A stretch of 64,000 bases of DNA from Candidatus Izemoplasmatales bacterium (GTDB lineage: Bacteria; Bacillota_I; Bacilli_A; Izemoplasmatales; Hujiaoplasmataceae): the NCBI GenBank assembly GCA_041649275.1, contig JBAZNL010000001.1:310001-374000 (forward strand), in the 5' to 3' direction. The notes beneath the pieces were generated by a model that made no database searches, had not been told where the DNA came from, and saw only the letters and a list, made by a program, of their open reading frames with translations. Both the position numbers and the translations under genes were made by a program. How positions within the stretch are numbered: position 1 is the stretch's first letter; every line of letters begins with the position of its first letter. Below, in pieces: positions 7,044-15,449 of this stretch.

Positions 7044-8072
7044 TCATTTCACCTTGCGGAGCGCGGCGAAGCGCGTGAGTTGTTCGCGTCCGGGCTTGCC
7101 GTTCCCGGACTCGAGCTCCTTCACGATCGTCACGACGAGGTCGTTGTAGGGCGTGTCGAAGTCGATCTTGTCGCCCTGGGCGGCGACCGCCCCGTTGATC
7201 GCGTCGATTTCCGTCCGCTTGCCCTTCTCGAGGTCCTGCAGCATGCTCGGGCGGATCGCGCGGTGCTTCTTGATCGCGAACGGGATGATCATGAAGCCGA
7301 TCAAGCGCTTGAGGGCATTCTGATAATCGAAGACCTTGACGATGTCCTTACCCTGGATCGGCTCGATCGCGACGCCCGAGCGGCGGGCGACCTCGATGCA
7401 CTCCTTGATGACCTTCTGCGCCGCGAAGCGCGCCGTCTTGTCGTCGGACACATCCCCGTAGGTGCCGCCGATGCAGGTCCCGAGGCCGCTGAAGGCGGCG
7501 TTGACGAGCAGTTTCGCCCAGCGTGCGCCCATGAAGTTGGCCTCGACCCTGACGTCTCCCATCCGGCCGAGGACGGCGGCGATCTCCCGGAGCGTCCCGT
7601 CGGTCCTTCCCGACATCGAGCCGAGGCTGAAGGCGAGCGCCTCGCGGGTCGGCGCACTCGTCAGTTCGACGACGCCCGGCTCGCGCAAGGTCGCGCCCCA
7701 GCCGACGGCGCAGCCGAAGGTGCGCTCCGGTCCGACGACGTCGGCGACCGAGGGTTCGGGAAGTCCGTTCTGCATCGTGCAGACGACACCGGATTCGCCG
7801 AGGAAGGGCAGAAGCCCCTCGACGACGCGGCGGTTGTCGAGCTGTTTCGTCATCAGAAACACGACGTCATAGGTGCCGGTCATCTCTTCGGGCTGGAGGG
7901 CGTGGACGGGCACGATGAAATCGACGGTGCCGACGATGCGGGCGCCGTGTTCCTTCATCGCCCGGACGTGGGCGGCGTTGTGGTTGACGAGGTCGACGTC
8001 GACGCCCGCCTTCGTCAGGAAGGCGCCGAGGACGGTGCCGATCGAGCCGGCGCCGTAGATCGCGATTCTCAT
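7044..8072 (-). CDS. ketopantoate reductase family protein (2-dehydropantoate 2-reductase-like)
   Basis: 342 residues. The N-terminal GAGSIGTVLG dinucleotide loop, the conserved QNGL segment and the C-terminal helical domain beginning WAKLLVNAAFSGL (catalytic Lys) define the PanE/ApbA family. PanE reduces ketopantoate with NADPH for pantothenate/CoA synthesis. This copy is somewhat longer than PanE of model species, with an insert near residues 245-280, and no other pantothenate gene is nearby, so a related 2-oxo acid reductase is possible. RBS GAGGAGGAACC supports the start. Confidence 0.8.
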   Translation of the reverse strand: MRIAIYGAGSIGTVLGAFLTKAGVDVDLVNHNAAHVRAMKEHGARIVGTVDFIVPVHALQPEEMTGTYDVVFLMTKQLDNRRVVEGLLPFLGESGVVCTMQNGLPEPSVADVVGPERTFGCAVGWGATLREPGVVELTSAPTREALAFSLGSMSGRTDGTLREIAAVLGRMGDVRVEANFMGARWAKLLVNAAFSGLGTCIGGTYGDVSDDKTARFAAQKVIKECIEVARRSGVAIEPIQGKDIVKVFDYQNALKRLIGFMIIPFAIKKHRAIRPSMLQDLEKGKRTEIDAINGAVAAQGDKIDFDTPYNDLVVTIVKELESGNGKPGREQLTRFAALRKVK

Positions 8073-8097
8073 GGATGGTTCCTCCTCAGGTGGTTCT

Positions 8098-8412
8098 TCA
8101 GGCGTTCCGCCAGTAGGTGCGGCCGTCGCGCGACCGCGAAAGCAGGCCGTGGTCGACGAGCGCGCGACGGAAGGACGCGTAGTCTTCGACCGCCGGAATC
8201 AGAATAAGGTTCACTTCCTTCTCGGCGTAGGTCCTCCCGAGATCGAAGCATGCCGCGAGAAGGATATAGATCGCGGCCTTGTTTTTTTCCTTTGCCGGCA
8301 GGATGGACAGACGCCCCTCCGCGTCGAAGAACTTCCCCTCCGCGGCCGCGAGGTCTTCTTCGGTCAGTTCGAACCGGTCCATCAGGATCATCTCGATGCT
8401 CGTACGTTTCAT
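8098..8412 (-). CDS. DUF2087 domain protein
   Basis: 104 residues. After a short head, the pattern KEKNKAAIYILL...F..GRTYAEKEVNLIL....DYASFRRALVDHGLLSRSRDGRTYW is that of DUF2087, a small winged-helix-like domain found alone or at the end of ArsR-type regulators. It may bind nucleic acid, but the function is unproven. RBS GGAGGATTC precedes the ATG. It lies 14 bp downstream of the GNAT gene, so the two are probably cotranscribed. Confidence 0.82.
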   Translation of the reverse strand: MKRTSIEMILMDRFELTEEDLAAAEGKFFDAEGRLSILPAKEKNKAAIYILLAACFDLGRTYAEKEVNLILIPAVEDYASFRRALVDHGLLSRSRDGRTYWRNA

Positions 8413-8425
8413 GACGAATCCTCCG

Positions 8426-9229
8426 TCAGATCGATTTGGATACCGCCATCATCCATCCGTCCACATCTTCGAATCCGAGACGGTGGTAGATCGTCGCGGC
8501 GGCGGGGTTGTCGAAGAAGAGGACCGGCATCCTCCCCGATTCCAACAGGTGGCGGCAGAGCGCCGACACGACCTTGCTCGCGCAGCCTTCGCGGCGGCAC
8601 TCCTTGCGCGTGAAGACGGCGACGACCATCGCCGCGTTCCTGGAATGCGCCGTCGAACTGGCGTGGGCGATGATGTGTCCGTCGCGCTCGAGGACGTAGT
8701 GGAGCGAGAATCCGTCGCGAAGCTTCGCCGCCATCCCCACGAGCCGTTCCTCCCGGGGTTCGGTCAGGTTCGAGACGAATTCGGAGATGCCGTAGAGCGC
8801 GTCCACGATCGCCGGCACGTCCTCCACGGTCGCCCGCCGGACTTCGGGGTCCGGGGAATCGAGGCGATCGGGGGCAGCCATCCGCGCGATCGTCATCCTC
8901 TTGACGTCGAACGAACGCGAGAGCTCGTCCGAAAGGCGCGCGTAGGTGCGGGCGCCGACGTTGATGACCTTGATCGAGTGACGCTCGGCGAGGGCGAGCA
9001 CCTCCTCCGGATCGAACCGGTTCGTCGTCGAAAAGACCATCATGTTCGCATGATGGCGGAGGACGACCGTCTCGAGGACGCCGTCGCCGTCGACGTAGAC
9101 GGTCTGGAAGTCCGTCGACAATCCGTAGAATTCGATGTCGCCGATGATGAAGAGGTTGATGAAGGGGTCGCGGTACAGCATCGCGAGCAGTGCTTCGCGT
9201 TCATCTTCCCGTACGAGTCGAAATGCCAT
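8426..9229 (-). CDS. GNAT family acetyltransferase, two-domain
   Basis: 267 residues. The C-terminal half (about 130-265) holds a GNAT fold with a motif A-like segment VVAVFTRKECRREGCASKVV and the C-terminal PAAATIYHRLGFEDV. The N-terminal half resembles a degenerate GNAT domain (LLAMLYRDPFINLFIIGDIE). This layout is seen in a GNAT subgroup of Bacillota with unknown acceptor. The ATG is preceded by AAAGGAGAACG. Confidence 0.82.
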   Translation of the reverse strand: MAFRLVREDEREALLAMLYRDPFINLFIIGDIEFYGLSTDFQTVYVDGDGVLETVVLRHHANMMVFSTTNRFDPEEVLALAERHSIKVINVGARTYARLSDELSRSFDVKRMTIARMAAPDRLDSPDPEVRRATVEDVPAIVDALYGISEFVSNLTEPREERLVGMAAKLRDGFSLHYVLERDGHIIAHASSTAHSRNAAMVVAVFTRKECRREGCASKVVSALCRHLLESGRMPVLFFDNPAAATIYHRLGFEDVDGWMMAVSKSI

Positions 9230-9262
9230 CGTTCTCCTTTCGGCGGAGGGATTCCGCCATCG

Positions 9263-10297
9263 TCACCGGACGCCGGCTTCGAGGATCCGAAGGACGCCGC
9301 GGTCGGCGTCGACCTCGGCACGAACGCCGTAGGGGATCACGGCCATCGGCTCGTTGTGGCCGAAGCAGAGGTTGTACAGGACCGGCTTGTCTTCCAAGCC
9401 GAATTCCCGCATGATCTTGACGATGCTCTTCCGATACGCCTCGAAGTGCACGTTGCCGGACGGCTTCCCGAAGACGAGCGCGTTCGCGGCCTGGAGGACG
9501 CCGAGCACACCGTAACTCCGGAGGATGTATTCGACGTTTGCGGGAGAGGGCTGGTCCTCCGAGGTCTCGAAGAAGAGGATCGCTCTCGAGAAGGTCCGCC
9601 GTGACGGCCAAAGGCGCGTCCCCTTCGCGAACTCGAGGACCTCGAGACAGCCGCCGAACAGGCGGCCGCGGACGACCCCGCGCCCCTGGAGGACGATGAC
9701 GCCTTCGTGCGGCTGCATCGCCTTCACCTTGAAACGGTTCTCGTAGGACCAGTGGATCCGCTCTCCGGTCCATGCGGCGGGCGGTGTGACGGCGCCGATC
9801 GGCGCGGTCGAGAAGAGCGCGCGGCGGACCCGGTCGAGGGTATAGGGGTACACGCCGTTGTTCTCGCCGAACTCGCTCAGGATCGCCGGACCGTAATAGC
9901 TCGTCACCCCGGCCTTGTGGCAGATCAGGTGGGTGATCGTCGAATCGGAGAAACCGAGGAAGGGCTTCGGATTCCGACGGATCACGTCGAAGTCGACGTA
10001 CGGCAGGATCCGGATCGAATCGTCGCCGCCGATGCAGGAGAAGATCGCCTTGATCGACGGGTCGCGGAACGCGTCCATCAGATCCTGCGCACGGGCTTCG
10101 GGATGGTCGTAGACGTACTCCGAACCCGCCAGGGTGTGCGGCATCTCGACGACCTTGAGGCCGAACTCGCGTTCGAGGGCGGCCTTGCCGGCGTCGTAGC
10201 GCCAGCGGAGTTCGGGATCACCCGCGCCGCCCCAGGAGGAGCTGACGGTCGCGACGCGGTCGCCCGGCCTGAGGGCGATCGGCTTGATCAGGGGCAC
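9263..10297 (-). CDS. S66 family LD-carboxypeptidase / MccF-like peptidase
   Basis: 344 residues starting at GTG (10297). The serine nucleophile lies in GFSDST (about residue 116), with the catalytic Glu in GRLFGGCLEVL and the His in CFGHNEP near the C-terminus, the complete Ser-Glu-His set of family S66. These enzymes cleave L,D-peptide bonds in muropeptides (LdcA) or detoxify microcin C-type compounds (MccF). The WSYENRF and GIGGDDS-like segments match the MccF-like branch. The upstream membrane protein gene ends 9 bp before the start, so they probably share a transcript. Confidence 0.87.
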   Translation of the reverse strand: MPLIKPIALRPGDRVATVSSSWGGAGDPELRWRYDAGKAALEREFGLKVVEMPHTLAGSEYVYDHPEARAQDLMDAFRDPSIKAIFSCIGGDDSIRILPYVDFDVIRRNPKPFLGFSDSTITHLICHKAGVTSYYGPAILSEFGENNGVYPYTLDRVRRALFSTAPIGAVTPPAAWTGERIHWSYENRFKVKAMQPHEGVIVLQGRGVVRGRLFGGCLEVLEFAKGTRLWPSRRTFSRAILFFETSEDQPSPANVEYILRSYGVLGVLQAANALVFGKPSGNVHFEAYRKSIVKIMREFGLEDKPVLYNLCFGHNEPMAVIPYGVRAEVDADRGVLRILEAGVR

Positions 10298-10306
10298 GGT
10301 TGCGCC

Positions 10307-11068
10307 TCAGATGATCCCGAGCGGGATCAGGACGAGGAGCAGGACCGCGACCGCGCCCCAGACGGCGAGAAGGAAGCGTTTCTGCGTCTTCGGCGCGGCG
10401 TCGTGCATGAGGAACGCCGCCAGGAAGAACGGGATGTAGGTCGTGAGGAAGACGGGCAGAGCGCCCCACCAGGGATAGACCCAGCGGAACGCCGGCGTAC
10501 CGGCGAGGAAGATCTCGAAAACGGCGAAGAAGGCGGCGTTTCCGATCGCGAAGAGGATGCGGTTGTTCATCCCGAGGATCCGCTTCTTCGGATCGTCGGG
10601 GAGCAGTTTCGACATCGCCAGGCCGGCGATCGAGAACATCATCGAGAGTTCCCACGAGACGCCTACGAGCAGGATGAAGGACGTGCTCTCGGGCGACACG
10701 GTCCAAAGCGCGTAGCCGGACGCGGAACCGATGACGGCGTTTCCGATCTCGTAGAGCCAGTGCACGCCGTAGAGCGAAAGCGCCGCGACGACGCCCTTGT
10801 AGTTCTTGTGCTTCAGCTCGGTCGCGTAGATGTAGACGACGACCGCGAAGAGGGCGATGAAGGTCCAGTCGAACCGGTCCGTCGTCCGGACCGCCGCGAA
10901 GGCCGCGGATGCGGCCGCCGCGTTCGCCGCGTCGCCGCGGAAGACGAAGTACGTGCCGTCCGCGCCCAAAAGCGAAAGCAGGATGATGACGACGCAGATC
11001 GCGCCGGTGAAGGCCGCGACGGGTGCCGCGTCGAGGATGAAGCGTTTCCAGTCGAATGCTCTTTTCAT
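10307..11068 (-). CDS. polytopic membrane protein of unknown function
   Basis: 253 residues with about seven hydrophobic helices and a conserved-looking GVHWLYEIGNA segment between them. I do not recognise a family motif. It starts at an ATG with AAGGAGAACGAC upstream and lies 9 bp before the S66 peptidase gene. A role in the cell envelope is possible from the neighbour only. Confidence 0.65.
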   Translation of the reverse strand: MKRAFDWKRFILDAAPVAAFTGAICVVIILLSLLGADGTYFVFRGDAANAAAASAAFAAVRTTDRFDWTFIALFAVVVYIYATELKHKNYKGVVAALSLYGVHWLYEIGNAVIGSASGYALWTVSPESTSFILLVGVSWELSMMFSIAGLAMSKLLPDDPKKRILGMNNRILFAIGNAAFFAVFEIFLAGTPAFRWVYPWWGALPVFLTTYIPFFLAAFLMHDAAPKTQKRFLLAVWGAVAVLLLVLIPLGII

Positions 11069-11103
11069 GTCGTTCTCCTTATGTTCGTCGGCCGGTCTCG
11101 TCG

Positions 11104-11691
11104 TCAGTCGTCGAGGCCCCTGCCGGCGCGAATGGCGGGAAGCGCCTTCTCGATCCGGGACTCGCGGGTCTTTTCCTGTTTGGGGGCGGTGAAATGGAGG
11201 AGGTAGGCGCGACGGCGTCCGGGCGTGAGCCGCTCGAACGCGTCCTTCAGGGACGGATCGCCCCGAAAGCGGCGCGCGAGTTCCTCCGGATAGGCCGCAT
11301 CATCGCCGCTTTTCCGTTCCACCTTCATCCCCGCGCGGACCTGGGCGACCGCTTCGCGGACATAGGCCCCGATCGTCGGCGCGAGGGTGCGGACGCTATC
11401 GGCGTCCCGGAAGCGGATCTGACGCGCCGCCTGCACGTTCTCGGTCTGACGGACGAGGATCCCGGCGGGATCCGAAAGCAGCGCCCCGCGGACGAAGAGG
11501 AGCGCGCAGTAGTCCTTGAAGCCGTGGATCAGGACGACGTTCTCGTCCTGGACGGTATAGCATGGGACGCCCCACTTGAGCGTCTCCGTCAGTCCGCAGG
11601 CGCGGACGGCGGCACGCAGTTCGGCGAATGCTTCACGCCAGCGTTCCTCGCCTGCGAGAAACGCGTCGACGCGCGGATCGGTCTTCTCCAT
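11104..11691 (-). CDS. YdeI/OmpD-associated family protein
   Basis: 195 residues. The N-terminal DUF1801-type domain (ETLKWGVPCYTVQDENVVLIHGFKDYCALLFVRGALL) is followed by a C-terminal YdeI-type helix pair with the typical ending LTPGRRRAYLLHFTAPKQEKTRESRIEK. Such proteins are widespread and of unsettled function; some bind iron or act in antimicrobial peptide resistance (YdeI of Salmonella). I chose the ATG at 11691 (GGAGACCGACC upstream). A longer in-frame ORF would run into the DUF1801 gene in a different frame. Confidence 0.85.
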   Translation of the reverse strand: MEKTDPRVDAFLAGEERWREAFAELRAAVRACGLTETLKWGVPCYTVQDENVVLIHGFKDYCALLFVRGALLSDPAGILVRQTENVQAARQIRFRDADSVRTLAPTIGAYVREAVAQVRAGMKVERKSGDDAAYPEELARRFRGDPSLKDAFERLTPGRRRAYLLHFTAPKQEKTRESRIEKALPAIRAGRGLDD

Positions 11692-11731
11692 GGTCGGTCT
11701 CCTTATCGATGGGTCATGGGCGGCGGGCGTT

Positions 11732-12106
11732 TCAGCCCTGTCGCCAGAACGTCCTGCAGGTCGCCTTGTCGGCGAGGTTGAAGCGGATGATGCCCTCCAG
11801 GAGCGGAAAGTCGACGGGATCGGTCCAGCGGATCCGGAAGAGCATCTCGCTTCGGCCGTAACCGGCGGCGTCGATCTCGGCGCCGAACCGGTCGATCGCG
11901 ACCTTTTCGGGCGCCACCGAGAAATGGTTCTTCGAGGCGCTGAAGGCGAGGATGAAGGTGCCGTGGTCGGTGAACGTCGGCTGGTTCCAGGCGATGCGTT
12001 TGCCAAGCGTCGGGAACGTGACCGCGATGCGCTCGAGCACGTCCCGAAGTTTCGCCCGGTGTTCGGGATCGGGGATGGCGAGCAGAAAGTCGGCGAAATC
12101 GTTCAT
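11732..12106 (-). CDS. DUF1801 / YdhG-like protein
   Basis: 124 residues, a single DUF1801 domain: IAVTFPTLGKRIAWNQPTF, then a F.AFSASKNHFSVAP core, then a C-terminal LLEGIIRFNLADKA. B. subtilis YdhG and Fra belong to this fold and have been linked to iron handling, but that is not shown here. RBS GGAAGGAGTCG precedes the ATG. The stop of the upstream toroid gene overlaps the start by ATGA (12103-12106). Confidence 0.82.
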   Translation of the reverse strand: MNDFADFLLAIPDPEHRAKLRDVLERIAVTFPTLGKRIAWNQPTFTDHGTFILAFSASKNHFSVAPEKVAIDRFGAEIDAAGYGRSEMLFRIRWTDPVDFPLLEGIIRFNLADKATCRTFWRQG

Positions 12107-13440
12107 GGTTCGACTCCTTCCTTGGTCCGCCGTCCCGATGGAGACGGCGCCGGATGCGTCCTTTCGCCCTCGGGATCGGTGGTATCAGGAGATTCCAGAA
12201 TCCGTCCGATCGCGATCCGGAGCGCTTTGATGTTCCTGTCGAGCAGGGCTTGCTGCCAGGATTCGGGTTTCAGTTTCGCGAGCGCCTTCTCCGACTTCGA
12301 GAGGAGCGAGGAAAGCGCGGTCGTCGCCATGGTCCGATCCGTGGCTGACGCCTCCGCCGCTTCGTCGGAAAGAAGGCCGAGGGCAAGGGTCAGCGCCGCG
12401 ATCCGGCGGGACTGAAGGGTGTGCTGGGACGTTCCCGGCGCGAACTGCGCGACGGCGACCGTCGATCTGTCCAGCATCGCCTGAAGGGATCGGCGCGTTT
12501 CTTCCGGTGCGCAGGCCGACGTTTCCGTACGGTCATTCGCCATTCCGTAGAATCCGAGGACGTGCAGGGCCAGGACGGTGAGGTGCCTGCTGGGTTGCCC
12601 GACTTCTCCGACGGGGAAGTGGACCCTCCCCTCGTGCACGTGCTCGAGGAACCAGACTCCTTCTTGGTTCCGTTTCGCGAGCAGCCAATCGAGCGCCGGT
12701 CGCATGCGGTCGTCGTACGAAACGCCCTCGTCGGCGAAATACGACAGGACCCGCAGGAGGTCGTAGCGGTAGCGGAAGGGATAGGACAGCTGTCGGAACC
12801 TGCGGTCGTCGGCCCCGACGAACAGTCCGTTCGACAACAAAAACTCGATCGCCTTCGCCTTCGCCTCCGCCAGCCCGGAAAGACCGTGGTCCGGCACCGA
12901 GCGCTCGAACTGACCGAGTCCCTCGAGGACGCAGATCGTCGTATGCGGATCGCCATGGTCCGATCGTTCGTCCCACGTGAAACCGCCGTCGTTCTTCCCG
13001 GCCGCGACGAGATGACGCGCCAGGTCGGCCACGCGCGAATCGTCCGGCCGAAAATAGGCGACGTAGTTCAGGACCATGCCGTCGACGGCGACATCGCTCG
13101 GAAGGTCGGACTTGGCCAGATTCACGCCGCCGCCTTCGGTCATGCACTCGGCAAACGTCCGCGCGACCATCTCCCGGCAGGCGGGCGTCGATTCCGGCAT
13201 GCCGATGTTCTTCATCTCGAGGAGCGTGTAGTGCGTCGAAGTCCATTTGGGTTGGTAGTAGTGGAGCCCCCAGTGACCGTTTTCGCTTCGGGACGACAAG
13301 TATCTTGCACCGTCGCCTTCGGTCGGGATCCTGCCCCGCAACCGTTCGATCACGGCCGGATCGGAGTGGAGGATCAGCCGATGCGTCATCGCCTGCACCG
13401 ACACGTCGCCGTCCAGCAGCCATCGGATCGTCTTGTCCAT
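12103..13440 (-). CDS. alpha/alpha-toroid (squalene-hopene-cyclase-like repeat) protein
   Basis: 445 residues. Repeats with W/Y-G motifs (NGHWGLHYYQPKWTSTHYTLLEM, and GVWFLEHVHEGRVHFP) resemble terpenoid-cyclase/prenyltransferase toroid repeats. No DxDD acid motif is visible, so cyclase activity is doubtful. The C-terminal ~120 residues are a separate helical region with a polar tail. I chose the ATG at 13440 with AAGGAGAACACC upstream. The stop is coupled to the DUF1801 gene by ATGA. It is a distant relative in fold of the 306-1268 protein. Confidence 0.55.
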   Translation of the reverse strand: MDKTIRWLLDGDVSVQAMTHRLILHSDPAVIERLRGRIPTEGDGARYLSSRSENGHWGLHYYQPKWTSTHYTLLEMKNIGMPESTPACREMVARTFAECMTEGGGVNLAKSDLPSDVAVDGMVLNYVAYFRPDDSRVADLARHLVAAGKNDGGFTWDERSDHGDPHTTICVLEGLGQFERSVPDHGLSGLAEAKAKAIEFLLSNGLFVGADDRRFRQLSYPFRYRYDLLRVLSYFADEGVSYDDRMRPALDWLLAKRNQEGVWFLEHVHEGRVHFPVGEVGQPSRHLTVLALHVLGFYGMANDRTETSACAPEETRRSLQAMLDRSTVAVAQFAPGTSQHTLQSRRIAALTLALGLLSDEAAEASATDRTMATTALSSLLSKSEKALAKLKPESWQQALLDRNIKALRIAIGRILESPDTTDPEGERTHPAPSPSGRRTKEGVEP

Positions 13441-13528
13441 GGTGTTCTCCTTCCGACGGTTCGGGTCGTCCGCGGGATGTCGATCGGTCTTGCGAAACGA
13501 TCCGCATCGGTGATCCATGACGTTCGTC

Positions 13529-13972
13529 CTACAGATCCAGGACTCCCGTATAGATCAGGCCGGCGATGACCGCCATCGCGACCGCGTAGTAGTGATACCA
13601 TTTCTTGTTCATCACGCATAGCAGGAAGGCGGCCGTTTCCGCCGCCAGGATGTCGAGCAGGAGGGCGACGATCGGCGTTTCGTACAGCTGGACGCCGATT
13701 CCCGTCATGAAGGCGGTCAGCGCCCCGGCCAATATGCCGGCCTTGAACCACTCCGCGATCCGCGTGCGGTAGATCAGAAAGCACGCGAGGATCCAGGCGA
13801 TTCCATGGCCGATCCGGATCCACGAAACGAATCCGTAGGTCCCGCCGCGGTCGAAGAACGCCTCGAACAGCGCGAAGAGCAGGTAATACAAGAGGAAGGC
13901 CGCCGCCATCGTCGAAAGACCGATGACGGTCACGAGCAGTCCGTCCTTCCAAGGACCCTTCTTCATTTCCAT
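13529..13972 (-). CDS. small polytopic membrane protein
   Basis: 147 residues with four hydrophobic helices (about 12-36, 52-70, 76-95, 105-140). No family recognised. I chose the ATG at 13972, which has GGGGG about 8 bp upstream, over the ATG at 13996, which lacks a ribosome site. Its function is unknown; it lies between the toroid protein and the RlmD-type gene. Confidence 0.6.
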   Translation of the reverse strand: MEMKKGPWKDGLLVTVIGLSTMAAAFLLYYLLFALFEAFFDRGGTYGFVSWIRIGHGIAWILACFLIYRTRIAEWFKAGILAGALTAFMTGIGVQLYETPIVALLLDILAAETAAFLLCVMNKKWYHYYAVAMAVIAGLIYTGVLDL

Positions 13973-14027
13973 ATCGTATCCCCCTTCAAGCCGCATCCGC
14001 GTGAGCAGCGGCGAAAATGACAGGAAC

Positions 14028-15353
14028 TCAGGATTTCGACAGCAGGGCGACCGTCTCGACGTGCGCCGTCTGGCAGAACATGTCGACCGGCTGGATTCTT
14101 TTCAGGAGGTATCCGTTTCCGACGAACGCCTTCAGGTCGCGTGCGAGCGTGGACGGGTCGCACGAGATGTAGACGATCTTCGGGGGTTTCACTTCGTTCA
14201 GGGCGGTCACAAACGCGGGATCGAGCCCCTGTCGCGGCGGATCGACGACGACGATGTCGGGCGTCGTCCCGGAGGCGGCGATCTCGCGCACGAACGCGAC
14301 CGCGTCGCCTTCGTGGAACTCGGCGTTCCGGACCCCGTTCAGCCAGGCGTTCTGCTTCGCCGCCTTGACCGAGGCGGCGTTGATCTCGACGCCGTACACC
14401 CTGGAAACCAGTCCGGCCATCACGATCGCGATCGTGCCGACGCCGGAATAGGCGTCGACGACGATGTCGGTCGCCTTCGGCTTGGCGAACTCGATCGCCT
14501 TCTTGTACAGCGTTTCGGTCTGTCTCGGATTGACTTGGAAGAAGGTCTTCGCACCGATGCGGAACCTCTTTCCCATCAGTTCCTCTTCGATGAACCCCTT
14601 TCCGTAGACGATCCGCTCGCGCTCGCCGAGGACGATCGGCGTCGTCCGCGGATTGACGTTCTGGACGATCGAGGTGATCTCGGGATGGGCGGCGCGCAAA
14701 TCGGTGACGAGATTGTTTCGTCCGGGGAAGGCCTCCGCGACCGTCACGAAGACGACGAGGATCTGGCCGGTGCCGGCCGCGACGCGGACGAGGACGTGCC
14801 GGACGAGGCCGGTGCCCTTGTCCTCGCGGTAGGGTTCGATGCGATGCTTGGCGAAGAGCTGCTTGCACGTGTGGACGATTGCGTTGCCGGTCTTGTCCTG
14901 GATGTCGCAGTCGTCGGCGTTCACGACCTTGCGGGTGTTCTCCTCGTAGAAGCCGGCGAGGATCCTTTTCCCTTTCTCGGAGATCGCCATCTGGAGTTTT
15001 CCGCGGTAGTTCCACGGCTCCTTCATCCCGATGCACGGGATCAGCGTCTCGGCAACGAGCCCGGCGGCGTCGAGGCATTCCCTGACGTAGGCGGTCTTGA
15101 CCGCAAGCTGCTCCCCGTACGCCAGATGCTGGAGCGTGCAGCCGCCGCAGAGGGCGTACTGGGGGCACCGCGGCCGGACGCGCACGGACGACGAATCGTA
15201 GCGCTTCAGGACGTTCCCGTTCGCACCGGCGACCTCGATGTCCGCCGTCTCGCCGGGCAGAAGCCCTTCCACGTAATATGTCTTCGCGCCCGCGGCGACG
15301 ACTCCGTCGCCGTTCACGTCGACGCGTCCGCAGCGGATTTTCTCAAGCACCAT
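14028..15353 (-). CDS. RlmD/RumA-type 23S rRNA (uracil-C5)-methyltransferase
   Basis: 441 residues. It has an N-terminal TRAM-type beta barrel, the Fe-S cluster cysteines in CPQYALCGGC plus the later DDCD Cys, the SAM-binding loop DAYSGVGTIAI, the DPPRQG motif and the catalytic Cys in YISCDPSTLARD. This is a complete RlmD/RlmCD-type m5U methyltransferase. The start at 15353 has GGTGG five bases upstream; the upstream in-frame ATG at 15386 overlaps the likely -10 region. A second paralogue lies at 61869-63245, so which one is RlmCD cannot be told. Confidence 0.9.
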   Translation of the reverse strand: MVLEKIRCGRVDVNGDGVVAAGAKTYYVEGLLPGETADIEVAGANGNVLKRYDSSSVRVRPRCPQYALCGGCTLQHLAYGEQLAVKTAYVRECLDAAGLVAETLIPCIGMKEPWNYRGKLQMAISEKGKRILAGFYEENTRKVVNADDCDIQDKTGNAIVHTCKQLFAKHRIEPYREDKGTGLVRHVLVRVAAGTGQILVVFVTVAEAFPGRNNLVTDLRAAHPEITSIVQNVNPRTTPIVLGERERIVYGKGFIEEELMGKRFRIGAKTFFQVNPRQTETLYKKAIEFAKPKATDIVVDAYSGVGTIAIVMAGLVSRVYGVEINAASVKAAKQNAWLNGVRNAEFHEGDAVAFVREIAASGTTPDIVVVDPPRQGLDPAFVTALNEVKPPKIVYISCDPSTLARDLKAFVGNGYLLKRIQPVDMFCQTAHVETVALLSKS

Positions 15354-15418
15354 GGAAACCACCATCTCTCGTGAATATGATAACATAACGTCCCTTGATT
15401 TCGTCCGGCCTTATGATA

Positions 15419-15427
15419 TGATATAAT
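15419..15427 (+). promoter_or_regulatory. extended -10 promoter of the M6 protease gene
   Basis: TGATATAAT at 15419-15427, 22 bp before the ATG at 15450, with no matching -35. On the opposite strand TGTTATCAT (15377-15385) is a plausible extended -10 for the divergent methyltransferase gene. Confidence 0.65.
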
Positions 15428-15449
15428 GTTACCCATACGGAGGTCATCC

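Noticed and set aside
7044..7047. ABC ATPase start at the upstream ATG near 7047
   Set aside because: That start would place the promoter, operator and a terminator inside the coding region; the ATG at 6924 has an excellent ribosome site.
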